From contig PMLO01000141.1 of NCBI GenBank assembly GCA_003158895.1, forward strand, positions 4,863 to 32,133: a DNA stretch of 27,271 nt, given 5' to 3'. The first letter of the stretch is position 1. The number at the start of each line of letters is the position of its first letter. Below the pieces are notes generated by a model. That model had not been told where the DNA came from. It was given only the letters and a program-made list of their open reading frames with translations, and made no database searches. A program made the translations under genes and the position numbers. This DNA is from Propionibacteriaceae bacterium (GTDB taxonomy: Bacteria; Actinomycetota; Actinomycetes; Propionibacteriales; Propionibacteriaceae). Below are positions 15,804-24,721 of the stretch, piece by piece.

Positions 15804-17600
15804 TTAGCCGGCGATGTCGTACGCCGCGAGACGGCGGCGGTCGGCTCTCGAGGCGGACGCCTGCAGGGCGAGCAGCTCGCTGTAGATGCCGCCGCTGACG
15901 GCCAGCTCGTCCGGTGTGCCGATCTCGTCGACGCGGCCCTCCCGCAGGGTGACGATCCGGTTGACCGACGAGATCGTGGAGAGCCGGTGGGCGATGATCA
16001 GGGTCGTACGGCCGGTCATGAGCTCGTCGAGCCCCGCCTGTACCTGCCGCTCGGCCTTCGTGTCCAGGGAGCTCGTCGCCTCGTCCAGCACGAGGATCGG
16101 GGCGTCCTTGTGCAACGCCCGCGCGATCGCGACCCGCTGCTTCTGGCCGCCGGACAGCTTGAGGCCGCGCTCGCCGATCTCGGTGTCGTACCGCAGCAGG
16201 AGCTTGTCGACGAAGGGCTGTACGTGCGCACGGCGGGCGGCATCCTCGATGGCATCCGCGCTGTCGCGACCGGGGTCGCCGTACGCGATGTTCTCCCTGA
16301 TCGTGCCGGAGAACAGCGACGGGTCCTGGAAGACGACCCCGACGTGGTTCCGTACAGCTCCAAACTCGACGTCGGCGATGTCGAGACCGTCGATGAGGAT
16401 CTGGCCGCAGCGCGGTTCGTACAGGCGGAGCAGCAGGCTGACGAGCGTCGTCTTCCCCCCGCCCGACTCGCCGACGAAGGCGATGCGCTCGCCGGGCGCG
16501 ATGTCGAAGCTCACGCCGTCGAGCACCGCCGGCCCGTCCGCGTAGCCGAACGTGAGGTTGCGGAACGACACGGCAGGCGCACCCTCGACCGCCGCCCATG
16601 CCGCGGCGTCGGCGCTCGGCAGGACCTCGGTCTCGACCGGCTCGGCCATCACCGCGAAGTAGTCGCGGCTGCCTGCCACCGCGCGCTGCGCCGTGTCGAC
16701 GAGGTAGCTCATGCTCGTGACCGGCATCCGGGCCATCGTCACCATCTGGACGAGCAGGACCATCGTGCCGACCGAGTACGAACCGGATGCGGTCTGTACG
16801 AAGATCACGACGTAGATCGCGAAGAAGATCACGTTGAGCGCGACCTGACGGGCGATGTCCATGAGGTGCCAGAACCGCGACTGGCGATCCGTCAGACCGA
16901 TCGTCGTGGCGTACCGGCTGCTGAAGTGGCGCAGCTCGCGCACCTCGGCGACGAAGCTCTTGACGACGCGGAGCTGCGTGACCGCCTCGGCGAAGCGGCC
17001 GTTCGCGGCGTCGATCTCGACGTTCTTCGCCCTCTCGAGCACCTGCCATCGCTTCGAGGTGAGTGCCGTGAGCCAGGTGAACACCGGGTACATGAGCACG
17101 ACGAGCACGGCGATCGGCCACGAGTAGTACGCCATGACGGCGAGCGAGGCGACCAGCGTCAGGAGCATCGGGAACATGTTGTTCGCGAAGACGTTGAGGA
17201 ACTGCGCGACCTCGGTGATCGAGCGGTTGAGGCGCCCGATGACGGTGCCGGTCTGCTCGTTGTCGAGGTAGCTCTGGGGAAGGCGCAGCAGGTGGTTGAA
17301 GTACCGCGTGGACAGCGTCGCCCGTAGCCGCGCCGACATCACGTCGCCGAGGTAGCCGGCGATGTTGGAGATCACGCTGCGCGCGGCCTCCACGACGAGC
17401 AGGCCGACAGCCAGCCACACCAGGGGTGTGATGAGTCGCGGCCCACCGTCAGAGATGGCGACGAGGCGATCCGTGGCCGCCTTGATGAGGAACGGGCTGA
17501 CGAGTGCGGCGCCCGCGCCGAGGACCGAGCAGATCGTGATGGCCAAGTAGTGCGACCACAGGTCGCGAGCAGTGGCGAGGAGCCGGGTGACGAAACGCAT
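15804..17600 (-). CDS. ABC exporter, fused permease and ATP-binding domains
   Basis: A 598-residue half-transporter. The membrane domain (about residues 1-310) has six hydrophobic segments, starting HYLAITICSVLGAGAALVSPFLI, with a large polar loop containing YFNHLLRLPQSYLDNEQTG. The ATPase domain follows: FRNLTFGY, Walker A GESGGGKTT, Q-loop VFQDPSLFSG, signature LSGGQKQR, Walker B ILVLDEATSSLD and H-loop IIAHRLST. It should work as a homodimer exporting a lipid, peptide or drug; the substrate cannot be read from sequence. The ATG at 17600 has AGGAG eight bases upstream. Confidence 0.93.
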   Translation of the reverse strand: MRFVTRLLATARDLWSHYLAITICSVLGAGAALVSPFLIKAATDRLVAISDGGPRLITPLVWLAVGLLVVEAARSVISNIAGYLGDVMSARLRATLSTRYFNHLLRLPQSYLDNEQTGTVIGRLNRSITEVAQFLNVFANNMFPMLLTLVASLAVMAYYSWPIAVLVVLMYPVFTWLTALTSKRWQVLERAKNVEIDAANGRFAEAVTQLRVVKSFVAEVRELRHFSSRYATTIGLTDRQSRFWHLMDIARQVALNVIFFAIYVVIFVQTASGSYSVGTMVLLVQMVTMARMPVTSMSYLVDTAQRAVAGSRDYFAVMAEPVETEVLPSADAAAWAAVEGAPAVSFRNLTFGYADGPAVLDGVSFDIAPGERIAFVGESGGGKTTLVSLLLRLYEPRCGQILIDGLDIADVEFGAVRNHVGVVFQDPSLFSGTIRENIAYGDPGRDSADAIEDAARRAHVQPFVDKLLLRYDTEIGERGLKLSGGQKQRVAIARALHKDAPILVLDEATSSLDTKAERQVQAGLDELMTGRTTLIIAHRLSTISSVNRIVTLREGRVDEIGTPDELAVSGGIYSELLALQASASRADRRRLAAYDIAG

Positions 17601-17663
17601 GCGTTCTCTCCTGCCGATGCCGGTGCGAGCCTCGGTGAGTCTACGGCGACGCCGAGGAACGGC

Positions 17664-18461
17664 TCAGTGGAGGATCGAGAACGTGGGGCTCCCGCTCGCG
17701 CAGCTCACGTGAACGCCCAGTGGATCCGGTCCCTGGAAGTAGATCGCCGACCGGATCCAGCTGGGCTGCTCGACGATGAGATAGCCATTGCCGGCCTTGG
17801 ACTCGACGGACACGAGCGTCGATCCCCTGCATCCCGCCCGGATTGCTCCCTGGGTCCGTCGCCACGAGGAGAACATGACGGATACGGCCGTGGGGTTGTC
17901 GGCAGGCTCCGAGGTCTTGCTGGGGGCCGGCATCTTCGAGGTGACGGCTTTGGTGGGTGCGGAAGCCGTGGGTGTGGCGGTGGCCGTGGTGTCGCCTGGC
18001 TCCAGCACGCCGACGTTCGGAGCCGCGACGACCTGGACCGTTGTGGGCGAGCTGACCGAGGATGGCTGCGGTGCCCCAACGGTGGTCGTCAGGCTGACCG
18101 CTGCGGCGGTCGTGCGGGGTGCAGTGGCCGACCTCGCGTATTCGGTCAACACCGCCGTACGAAGCGCTGTGTCGGTAGCGGTCGTGCTCGGTACAGTCGC
18201 CGCGCTGCTGGCTGCCTCCGCTGCCTGAGAGATGGCTGAAGGAATCCCTGCCGAAACAGACTTCGCGACGATGACCTGGACCTGCATCGCGGACGAGTCC
18301 ACGCCGACACGGCCGACTGCAACAGTGCCGATCGCTGCCATCGACAAAGCGACGGCAAGCCAGCCGCCTGCCAGTCCAGCAACCTGAGAACCCTTCACAG
18401 GAACGAACACTAGGTCAGATTTCATCGCCGCGGGCAATCGGGGCGGGCTTTGCGGGTTCAT
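17664..18461 (-). CDS. Membrane-anchored Thr/Ala/Pro-rich protein of unknown function
   Basis: A 265-residue protein with a hydrophobic segment near residues 27-48 (VAGLAGGWLAVALSMAAIGT), then a long low-complexity Ser/Thr/Ala/Pro region (about 75-190), and a compact C-terminal domain with two Cys (AGCRGSTLVSVESKAGNGYL; VHVSCASGSPTFSILH) that might form a disulfide outside the membrane. It looks like an anchored extracytoplasmic domain on a flexible linker. The ATG at 18461 has GGGA close by; an in-frame ATG at 18425 is an alternative. It is divergent from the two-component system, only 23 bp apart, and could be its target. I do not recognise the C-terminal domain. Confidence 0.75.
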   Translation of the reverse strand: MNPQSPPRLPAAMKSDLVFVPVKGSQVAGLAGGWLAVALSMAAIGTVAVGRVGVDSSAMQVQVIVAKSVSAGIPSAISQAAEAASSAATVPSTTATDTALRTAVLTEYARSATAPRTTAAAVSLTTTVGAPQPSSVSSPTTVQVVAAPNVGVLEPGDTTATATPTASAPTKAVTSKMPAPSKTSEPADNPTAVSVMFSSWRRTQGAIRAGCRGSTLVSVESKAGNGYLIVEQPSWIRSAIYFQGPDPLGVHVSCASGSPTFSILH

Positions 18462-18484
18462 TCGATCCCACTAGGGTTCTTTGT

Positions 18485-19174
18485 ATGACACGGATCCTCC
18501 TCGTAGAGGACGACGCAGCGATCCGGCGTGCGCTCAGACGCTCCCTCGAGGACCAGGGAGACGCGGTCGCGGTGGCCCCTGACGGGATGACCGGACTGCG
18601 CCTCGTGCTCTCCGAACAGCCGGATGTCGTCCTTCTCGATCTGGGTCTGCCGGACGTCGACGGCCTGCGCATGCTCGGCATGCTCCGCGGGGTGAGCGAC
18701 GTGCCCGTGATCGTCGTGACGGCCCAGGACGATGACCGCACGGTCGTCAAGGCGCTGGACGCCGGCGCCGACGACTATGTGGTCAAGCCCTTCGGCACCG
18801 AGCAGGTCCAGGCGCGCATCCGCGCCGTGCTGCGCCGGGTGAGCCGTCCCGCCGGCGGTGATGGGCCCGTGGTCGTGGCAGGTCTGTCGATCGACCCACG
18901 CTCGCGCGCGGCGTCGCTGGACGGCGAACGACTCGAGCTGTCACGCAAGGAGTTCGACCTGCTGTTCCTGCTCGCCTCTCGCGCGGGTGAGGTCGTCACC
19001 AAGAGGGAGCTGCTCGCGGAGGTCTGGCAGCAGCCGTACGGGGGCGCGGAGCGCACCGTCGACGTGCACCTGTCCTGGTTGCGGCGCAAGCTCGGAGAGA
19101 CCGCTGCGCAGCCGCGATACCTGCACAGCGTACGAGGGGTGGGTGTTCGGCTCGCGGATCCTGGTGACGAGTGA
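18485..19174 (+). CDS. OmpR/PhoB-family response regulator
   Basis: A 229-residue regulator. The receiver domain has the acidic pair at D9-D10, phosphoacceptor D52 in VLLDLGLPD, T79 in IVVTAQDDD and K101 in VVKPFG. The C-terminal winged helix (about 130-225) contains LELSRKEFDLLFLLASRAGEVV and RTVDVHLSWLRRKLGE. The ATG at 18485 follows AGGG at eight bases. Its TGA overlaps the GTG of the histidine kinase gene (GTGA), so the pair is translation-coupled. Confidence 0.95.
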   Translation: MTRILLVEDDAAIRRALRRSLEDQGDAVAVAPDGMTGLRLVLSEQPDVVLLDLGLPDVDGLRMLGMLRGVSDVPVIVVTAQDDDRTVVKALDAGADDYVVKPFGTEQVQARIRAVLRRVSRPAGGDGPVVVAGLSIDPRSRAASLDGERLELSRKEFDLLFLLASRAGEVVTKRELLAEVWQQPYGGAERTVDVHLSWLRRKLGETAAQPRYLHSVRGVGVRLADPGDE

Positions 19175-20451
19175 GACGGCAGATCGTCTGGCTGGTTGCC
19201 GCCACCACGTCGGTGGTGGTCCTCGCCTTCGTCATCCCGCTCGCCCTGCTCATCCAGAACTTCGCGGTCGGCCGAGCCATGGCAGGGGCGGAGGCGGAAG
19301 CACAGGGCGCAGAGCTGCTGGTCGCGAGCCTGCACGACGACCCTCGACTCCCGAGCTTCATCACCAAGCTGGACAGCAAGACCCCGCCCGCCACCAGTGT
19401 GGTCACTCCAGATGGCCAGGTGTACGGGTCGCCGATCGCGCTCAACGATCCTGACGTGGTCCGTGGCCGCGCAGGCGGGTCGTACGAGGACGACAACCGT
19501 CCCGCAGGTGGCGTCGTCGTGCGGTCGGTGCTCGTGGAGGGGACCGGCACGTACGTGGTCGTGGCGTGGGTCAGCAGGGCTGTCCTGACCCAGGGCGTCT
19601 GGGAGGCGTGGCTCACCGCCGTCGCCATCGGAGTCGGTCTGACGGTGATCTCCGTCATTGCGGCATCCATGGTCGTCCGGCGCATCTCAGGACCGCTGCG
19701 GGAAGTCGCTTCCGTCGCTCATCAGCTCCGCAGCGGCGATCTGGCCGCTCGGGCCGAGCCGGCAGGCGCCGACGAGACGCGAGAGCTCGCCGAGGCCCTC
19801 AACGGACTCGCGGACCGCATCACGGAGCTCCTCGCCGCCGAGCGGGCGGCGATCGGCGAGATGGCGCACCGCCTCCGTACCCCCATCACGGCCCTCCGTC
19901 TCGACGCCGAGGCCGTCCAGGACCCCGAGCTGTCCGCGCGGCTCAGCGACCATCTCTCCGAGGTGCAACGGGCGGTCGACACGATCGTCAAGGAAGCCCG
20001 CCGTGGTGTCCGGGACGACATGGTGGTCGACTGCGACGCCACGCAGGTCGTCCGCGACCGGGTCGTGTTCTGGAGTGCCCTGGCCGAGGATCAGGACAGG
20101 CCGTTCGACCAGGAGCTGCCCGACGAACCGCTGCGCGTCCAGATGCCGGCGAGCGACCTCGTGGACCTCATCGACATCTGCATCGACAACGTGTTCGCCC
20201 ATACGGCCGAGGGCGTGGCGTTCGGCGTCACCTTGTCGAAGAGCGGCGACGGTGCCGTCCTCGTCATCGCCGACCAGGGCCCGGGCTTCCAGGAAGGCGT
20301 CCCGAACGGAGGGCGCGAGGTCGTGGGGCACTCGGGCGTGGGTCTGGAGATCGTCGAGAAGCTCGTACGCGGACTGGGCGGTACGTTCCGTACGAGCCCG
20401 CCGGGGCTTCCCGGCGCCACGGTCGCGGTGTCGCTGCCGTTGGCCCCGTGA
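19171..20451 (+). CDS. Sensor histidine kinase
   Basis: A 426-residue membrane kinase. TM1 lies at about 5-28 and TM2 at about 147-170, enclosing a sensor domain of roughly 115 residues. A HAMP region follows (about 170-222). The dimerisation helix carries the phosphoacceptor H233 in EMAHRLRTPITAL, a HRLRTP variant of the usual HELRTP. The ATPase domain has the N-box DICIDNVFAHT (N340), G1 DQGPGF (368-373) and G2 GHSGVGLEI (386-394). It starts at GTG overlapping the regulator stop. The signal is unknown. It ends two bases from the converging PEBP gene. Confidence 0.94.
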   Translation: MRRQIVWLVAATTSVVVLAFVIPLALLIQNFAVGRAMAGAEAEAQGAELLVASLHDDPRLPSFITKLDSKTPPATSVVTPDGQVYGSPIALNDPDVVRGRAGGSYEDDNRPAGGVVVRSVLVEGTGTYVVVAWVSRAVLTQGVWEAWLTAVAIGVGLTVISVIAASMVVRRISGPLREVASVAHQLRSGDLAARAEPAGADETRELAEALNGLADRITELLAAERAAIGEMAHRLRTPITALRLDAEAVQDPELSARLSDHLSEVQRAVDTIVKEARRGVRDDMVVDCDATQVVRDRVVFWSALAEDQDRPFDQELPDEPLRVQMPASDLVDLIDICIDNVFAHTAEGVAFGVTLSKSGDGAVLVIADQGPGFQEGVPNGGREVVGHSGVGLEIVEKLVRGLGGTFRTSPPGLPGATVAVSLPLAP

Positions 20452-20453
20452 GG

Positions 20454-21026
20454 TCAGCCCCGGAACGTACCCGAGAGCTCGCCGTGGGCGACCACGTGCC
20501 CGGCGGCCGAAACGATCGCCCGCGACAGAGTGTCGCCCGCCGGCACCTTGTCGAGCGCGAACAGGTGGAAGATGTAGTGATGCTCCCCGTGACCGGGAAG
20601 CGCCGCGGGGCCCTGGTAGCCACGCGGGTCGAGCAGCTTCACCCCAGGCGCTGTCTTGCGCCGGTTCAGCTCGCCCTCGGACACCGTACGCAGCGTGGGG
20701 TCGAGCAGCGCGGCGACGTGGATGATCGGGTCCTTCATCGGGACGTCGATGTCCTCCACGACGACGAGGAGAGCTTTCGTCTTCACGGGCGGCCGCGTCC
20801 ATGCCAGCTGCGGGGACACATTGTCGCCGTACCAGCGGCCCGCGTGACGCGGCGGAATGGGTCCGTCGGGACGGAATGACGTGCTCGTCAGCGTGACCGA
20901 CGCCCATCCGGTCTGAACCAGCTCGGGCCGCTGGGCGATGCTCCGCTCGACGCCTGCCCGGCGTCCCCGAAGTGCGATGCCCACCGGTGTGAGGAGCATC
21001 TGGACGATCGTCACGAGAGGGTTCAC
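20454..21026 (-). CDS. YbhB/YbcL-family PEBP protein (Raf kinase inhibitor-like)
   Basis: A 190-residue protein with the PEBP core: NVSPQLAWTRPP, ALLVVVEDIDVPMKDPIIH (a variant of the DPDAP...H motif), and GYQGPAALPGHGEHHYIFHLFALD. About 45 residues precede the core and include a mildly hydrophobic start (TIVQMLLTPVGIAL). The ligand and role of bacterial PEBPs are largely unknown. It starts at GTG 21026, overlapping the TGA of the upstream GH3 gene (GTGA), so it is coupled to the beta-glucosidase. Confidence 0.9.
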   Translation of the reverse strand: MNPLVTIVQMLLTPVGIALRGRRAGVERSIAQRPELVQTGWASVTLTSTSFRPDGPIPPRHAGRWYGDNVSPQLAWTRPPVKTKALLVVVEDIDVPMKDPIIHVAALLDPTLRTVSEGELNRRKTAPGVKLLDPRGYQGPAALPGHGEHHYIFHLFALDKVPAGDTLSRAIVSAAGHVVAHGELSGTFRG

Positions 21027-23272
21027 TGTGTGGCTCCGTGGTGTGCGGCCCAGGTGGCGGCCATCTCCATGACCGTGTCGTGGTCAGGGGACATGCCGAC
21101 GAACGTCGTGAGCGACATCAGCGGGAAGTTGCCGATGACGTGGACGAGGTCGCCGTAGGCCCGGAGGTCCGGCTGGCCCGCCGCCGAGGCCTCGTCGAGC
21201 AGGGCCCGGCCCTCGTCGTCGGCCAGCCACTCCTCGTACGACGACCACTCCGTGAGCGGCGCCGCGACCGGCGGGGAGTCGACGGTGATGGTGTGCGTCA
21301 GCGGCAGGTCGCGGGAGTCGTTGCCGACGGCGATCTCGAAGTCGCCGGCCTCCACCACCCACCGGTGCGGGGGCTCGAGCCAGAAGGAGAAGGCGCGCTG
21401 GTCGAGGTCGATGCTGACGCGTGTCGAAGCGCCGGCGTCGAGCGCGACCTTCGTGAAGCCCTTGAGCTCGCGCGGTGGGCGGGCGATCGTCGCGACCGGA
21501 TCCGACACGTACACCTGGACGACGTGGCTGCCCGCCTTCGTGCCCGTGTTCGTGACCGTGACGGAGACCGAGGCGGCAAGGTCGTTCGTGACAACCGATC
21601 CGGTTGTGCGGACGTCGAGGTCGGAGAGTTCGAAGGACGTGTACGACAGGCCGTACCCGAACGGGAACGCGACGTCCGTGTGGCTGGCGTCGTAGCCGCG
21701 GTAGCCGACGAACACGTCCTCCCCGTACAGCACCTTCTGCCAGCCGCCGGGGAAGTTGAGGTACGACGAGTTGTCCTCGAGCCGGTGCGGGAGCGTCTCC
21801 GCGAGACGGCCCGACGGGTTGACCGCGCCCGACACGATGTCGGCGATCGCGCCGCCACCGGCCTGGCCGCCCAGCCAGACCTCCAGCAGCGCCCGAGCAT
21901 GGGGCATGACGTCGCCGAGCACCACCGAGGAGCCGTTGACGAGGACCACAGCGAGCTTCGGGTTGGCTGCGGCGACAGCAGCGAGAGCGGCGAGCTGGTT
22001 CGCCGGAAGGTTCATGTGCGTACGGTCGAAGCCCTCGGACTCCTCCGGGCCGGGCAGGCCGAGCAGCATGATGACGGTGTCGGCGGACGTGGCGGCGGCG
22101 ACGGCTTCGGCGACGAGGGCATCGTCCGGCTCGTACGCGTCGATCGTGTACGCGGGGGCGAACGTGGTCTCGTACACCTCGCTCAACGCCTCGAGCGGGG
22201 CGACGACCCGGGTCGGGTTCACCTGGGACGAGCCGGCGCCCTGGTAGCGGGGCGTAAGGGCGAACTCGCCGATGACGGCGACGATCGTGCCGGGCGCGAT
22301 CGGGAGGAGGCCGTCGTTGGTGAGCAGCACCGCCGACTCGCCGGCCACGCGGCGCGCGAGGGCGTGGTGCGCATCAGCATCGTACGACTCGTCCAGGTCG
22401 AGGATCGGCGCGCCTTGGGCGGCCAGCCTCAGCACGGCTCGTACGCGATCGTCGAGGACCGACTCCGGGAGCGTGCCGTTGCGGACTGCTGCCGCGACGG
22501 CGTCCGGGCTGTACGGAAGGGCGGGGGGCATCTCCAGGTCGAGGCCGGCGGCGACAGCCTTGGCCCGGTCGTACACAGCACCCCAGTCGGACATGACCAG
22601 GCCCTCGAAGCCCCACTCGTCGCGGAGGACCTCGGTGAGCAGCCAGTGGTTCTCGCTGGAGAAGACGCCGTTGATCTTGTTGTACGAGCACATGACGGTC
22701 CACGGCTGCGACTTCTTGACGACGCGCTCGAACGCCGGCAGGTAGATCTCGCGCAGGGCGCGCTCGCTGACCTCTGCCGAGACGCGGAGCCGGTCGGTCT
22801 CCTGGTTGTTGGCGGCGAAGTGCTTGAGCGACGTACCGACGCCCTTCGACTGGATGCCGTCGACGATGCCGACGCCGAGCTCACCGGCGAGGTACGGGTC
22901 CTCGGACATGTACTCGAAGTTGCGCCCGCACAAGGGGGAACGTTTGATGTTGACGCCGGGGCCGAGGACGACCGAGAGGTTGATCGCACGTGCTTCCTGG
23001 CCGATCGCCTGCCCGACCTCGTACAGGAGGCTCGGGTCCCAGCTGGACGCGACCGTGGCTGCGGGCGGGAAGCAGGTGGCCGGTACGGAGCTGTTGAGGC
23101 CGATGTGGTCGCCGCCCTGGGGCTGTGCGCGCAGGCCGTGAGGACCGTCCGAGACCATCACGCGGCGGATGCCGAGCCGGTCCACGCCCACCGTGTACCA
23201 GAACTCCGAGCCGCTCGTCAGCGCAGCCTTCTCCTCCAGCGTGAGCTGATCCAGCAGCGCGTCGACGCTCAT
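21023..23272 (-). CDS. Glycoside hydrolase family 3 beta-glucosidase-like enzyme
   Basis: A 749-residue GH3 protein that should release terminal beta-linked sugars. The barrel domain has MVSDGPHGLR, the K150-H151 pair in SLKHFAANNQE, and the nucleophile D229 in LVMSDWGAVYD. The second alpha/beta domain starts near residue 310 (AVLLTNDGLLPI) and includes FDRTHMNLP. A fibronectin-III-like domain follows (SVTVTNTGTKAGSHVVQVYV). There is no signal peptide, so it is probably cytosolic and acts on imported oligosaccharides or glycosides. The ATG at 23272 has GGAAGG upstream. Substrate cannot be deduced. It is separated from the folD stop by the 21-bp repeat array. Confidence 0.94.
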   Translation of the reverse strand: MSVDALLDQLTLEEKAALTSGSEFWYTVGVDRLGIRRVMVSDGPHGLRAQPQGGDHIGLNSSVPATCFPPAATVASSWDPSLLYEVGQAIGQEARAINLSVVLGPGVNIKRSPLCGRNFEYMSEDPYLAGELGVGIVDGIQSKGVGTSLKHFAANNQETDRLRVSAEVSERALREIYLPAFERVVKKSQPWTVMCSYNKINGVFSSENHWLLTEVLRDEWGFEGLVMSDWGAVYDRAKAVAAGLDLEMPPALPYSPDAVAAAVRNGTLPESVLDDRVRAVLRLAAQGAPILDLDESYDADAHHALARRVAGESAVLLTNDGLLPIAPGTIVAVIGEFALTPRYQGAGSSQVNPTRVVAPLEALSEVYETTFAPAYTIDAYEPDDALVAEAVAAATSADTVIMLLGLPGPEESEGFDRTHMNLPANQLAALAAVAAANPKLAVVLVNGSSVVLGDVMPHARALLEVWLGGQAGGGAIADIVSGAVNPSGRLAETLPHRLEDNSSYLNFPGGWQKVLYGEDVFVGYRGYDASHTDVAFPFGYGLSYTSFELSDLDVRTTGSVVTNDLAASVSVTVTNTGTKAGSHVVQVYVSDPVATIARPPRELKGFTKVALDAGASTRVSIDLDQRAFSFWLEPPHRWVVEAGDFEIAVGNDSRDLPLTHTITVDSPPVAAPLTEWSSYEEWLADDEGRALLDEASAAGQPDLRAYGDLVHVIGNFPLMSLTTFVGMSPDHDTVMEMAATWAAHHGATQ

Positions 23273-23359
23273 CGGGGCCTTCCTCGAGTTGTACGCGCAA
23301 CGCTAGTCCCCCGCACTCATCCCCGACAGCACGGTCCAACGAGCCGGAGCCCCTCCCCC

Positions 23360-23695
23360 GTTGAGGAGAGGAGCTATCTCGTTGAGGAGAGGAACTATCC
23401 CGTTGAGGAGAGGAGCTATCCCATTGAGGAGAGGAACTATCCCGTTGAGGAGAGGAGCTATCCCATTGAGGAGAGGAACTATCCGCGCGAGGAGAGCAGG
23501 TATCCGCGCGGGGAGAGGAGGTATCCGCGCGAGGAGAGCAGGTATCCGAGCCGGGAGAGGAGCTGTGCGCGAAGGGTTGGTGGCTGTGAAGTACCAGACC
23601 CTCTCCTCGCGCGTACAGGTCCTCTCCCGGCTCGGATACCTCCTCTCCTCGCGCGTACAGGTTCTCTCCTCGCTCGGATACTTCCTCTCCTCAAC
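23360..23695. repeat. Array of sixteen 21-bp units: ten direct, one spacer unit, five inverted
   Basis: Ten direct units run from 23360 to 23569 with core GAGGAGAGGA(G/A)CTATCC. Units 1-6 alternate GAGCTATC and GAACTATC, giving a 42-bp higher-order period; units 7-9 begin CGCG and end GTATCCG. A 21-nt non-matching spacer fills 23570-23590. Five units in reverse complement (23591-23695) keep the same 21-bp phase and alternate GTATCCG and CTGTACG endings. Unit 7 and the inverted unit at 23633-23653 pair at 20 of 21 positions, so a transcript could form long hairpins. The array begins three bases from the folD stop and ends 87 bp before the GH3 start. The rest of 23273-23359 shows nothing else. 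Confidence 0.95.
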
Positions 23696-23698
23696 CTG

Positions 23699-24550
23699 CT
23701 ACTTCTTCGCTGCTCGGCGCTCGGCGGCCTCGACGGTGTTGCGGAAGAGCATGGCGATGGTGGTGGGGCCGACGCCGCCGACGCGTGGGGTGATCCAGCC
23801 GGCGACCTCTTCGCACCGTACGTCGACGTCGGGGAGGAGCTTCTTGCCCTCGTACCGCACGCCGCCGCCGACGACGACCGCGCCGGGGGAGATGTGCTGG
23901 GGTTGGAGGATGCCGGGTACGCCCGCGGCGGCGACCACGATCGGCGCGCGACGCGTGTACCGGTCCCAGTCCGGCACGCCTGTGTGGACGACCGTCACGG
24001 CGGCATTCGCCGTCGGGCGCTTCAACGACAGCAGCATCGACAACGGGCGCCCGAGCGTGAAACCACGCCCCAGTACGACCACCTCGCGGCCCGCGATCGG
24101 GATGTCGTAGAACGCCAGCAGCGCCTCGATGCCCGCCGGCGTACAGGGCAGAGGTCCCGGCATGCCCAACGCGAGCCGCCCCATGTTCATCGGGTGCGCA
24201 CCGTCGGCGTCCTTGTCAGGATCGAGCTCGGACAGCGCCGCCTCGTAGTCGAGGTTCGCCGGAATCGGGTGCTGGATCAGTACAGCGTCGATGTCGGGAT
24301 CGGTGTTGTAGTCGCGGATCACGGCGAGCAGGTCCGCCTGTGACGCGTCGTCACCGAGGTGTACGTGGCGGTTCGTGAACCCCAGTTGCGCGGCGCGCTC
24401 CTGCTTCATCCGGATGTACCCGGCAGACGACGGCTCACTTCCCACGAGGATCGTCCCCAGCCCCGGATTGTGACCGATGGCCCGCAGCGCGGCGACCCTC
24501 GGCTCCAGATCGGCGAACACGGCATCGGCGACCGGCTTGCCCGGCATCAT
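23699..24550 (-). CDS. folD: Bifunctional methylenetetrahydrofolate dehydrogenase / methenyltetrahydrofolate cyclohydrolase FolD
   Basis: A 283-residue one-carbon folate enzyme that oxidises 5,10-methylene-THF with NADP and hydrolyses the methenyl product. GLGTILVGSEPSSAGYIRMK holds the catalytic Tyr and Lys, LIQHPIP the conserved Gln, and DKDADGAHPMNMGRL plus PCTPAGI the folate loop. The Rossmann region reads VVLGRGFTLGRP, and the C-terminus WITPRVGGVGPTTIAMLFRNT is diagnostic. The GRGFTLGRP form and GGGV in place of the usual DVG make it a divergent subtype. The start is uncertain: I chose the ATG at 24550 by family length; the frame is open to 24640 and no good ribosome site is visible. 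Confidence 0.92.
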   Translation of the reverse strand: MMPGKPVADAVFADLEPRVAALRAIGHNPGLGTILVGSEPSSAGYIRMKQERAAQLGFTNRHVHLGDDASQADLLAVIRDYNTDPDIDAVLIQHPIPANLDYEAALSELDPDKDADGAHPMNMGRLALGMPGPLPCTPAGIEALLAFYDIPIAGREVVVLGRGFTLGRPLSMLLSLKRPTANAAVTVVHTGVPDWDRYTRRAPIVVAAAGVPGILQPQHISPGAVVVGGGVRYEGKKLLPDVDVRCEEVAGWITPRVGGVGPTTIAMLFRNTVEAAERRAAKK

Positions 24551-24634
24551 CACAGCAACCACAGCCCGTACCGTACAGGCCGTCGCACTCGTCCCCGAGC
24601 CCGAGCCCGAGCCGCCAACCTGACGTCGGCTCGT

Positions 24635-24646
24635 CCTCACGTGAGG
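24635..24646. promoter_or_regulatory. 12-bp palindrome CCTCACGTGAGG in the folD / lipoprotein intergenic region
   Basis: A perfect 12-bp palindrome between the divergent folD and lipoprotein genes. It could be an operator. Its right half merges into a GAGGAGG run that looks like a ribosome site for the alternative lipoprotein start (GTG 24662). Confidence 0.3.
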
Positions 24647-24721
24647 AGGAAGCCCTCATGAGTGGAGCGAACGCGCCGTACAGATGCTCTACTGGCAGCG
24701 ACCGTCCCCCAGGAGGTTGTC

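Noticed and set aside
15783..17327. A 514-codon plus-strand frame opposite the ABC exporter
   Set aside because: Antisense shadow; all ABC motifs are on the minus strand.
23360..23695. CRISPR array
   Set aside because: Units are contiguous with no unique spacers, one block is inverted, and no cas genes are present.
21038..24343. A 1101-codon plus-strand frame across the GH3 gene and the repeat array, containing 7-residue VEERSYP repeats
   Set aside because: It is antisense to GH3 and folD, is rich in Arg/Asp/Val typical of high-GC shadow frames, and the peptide repeats simply reflect the 21-bp DNA period.
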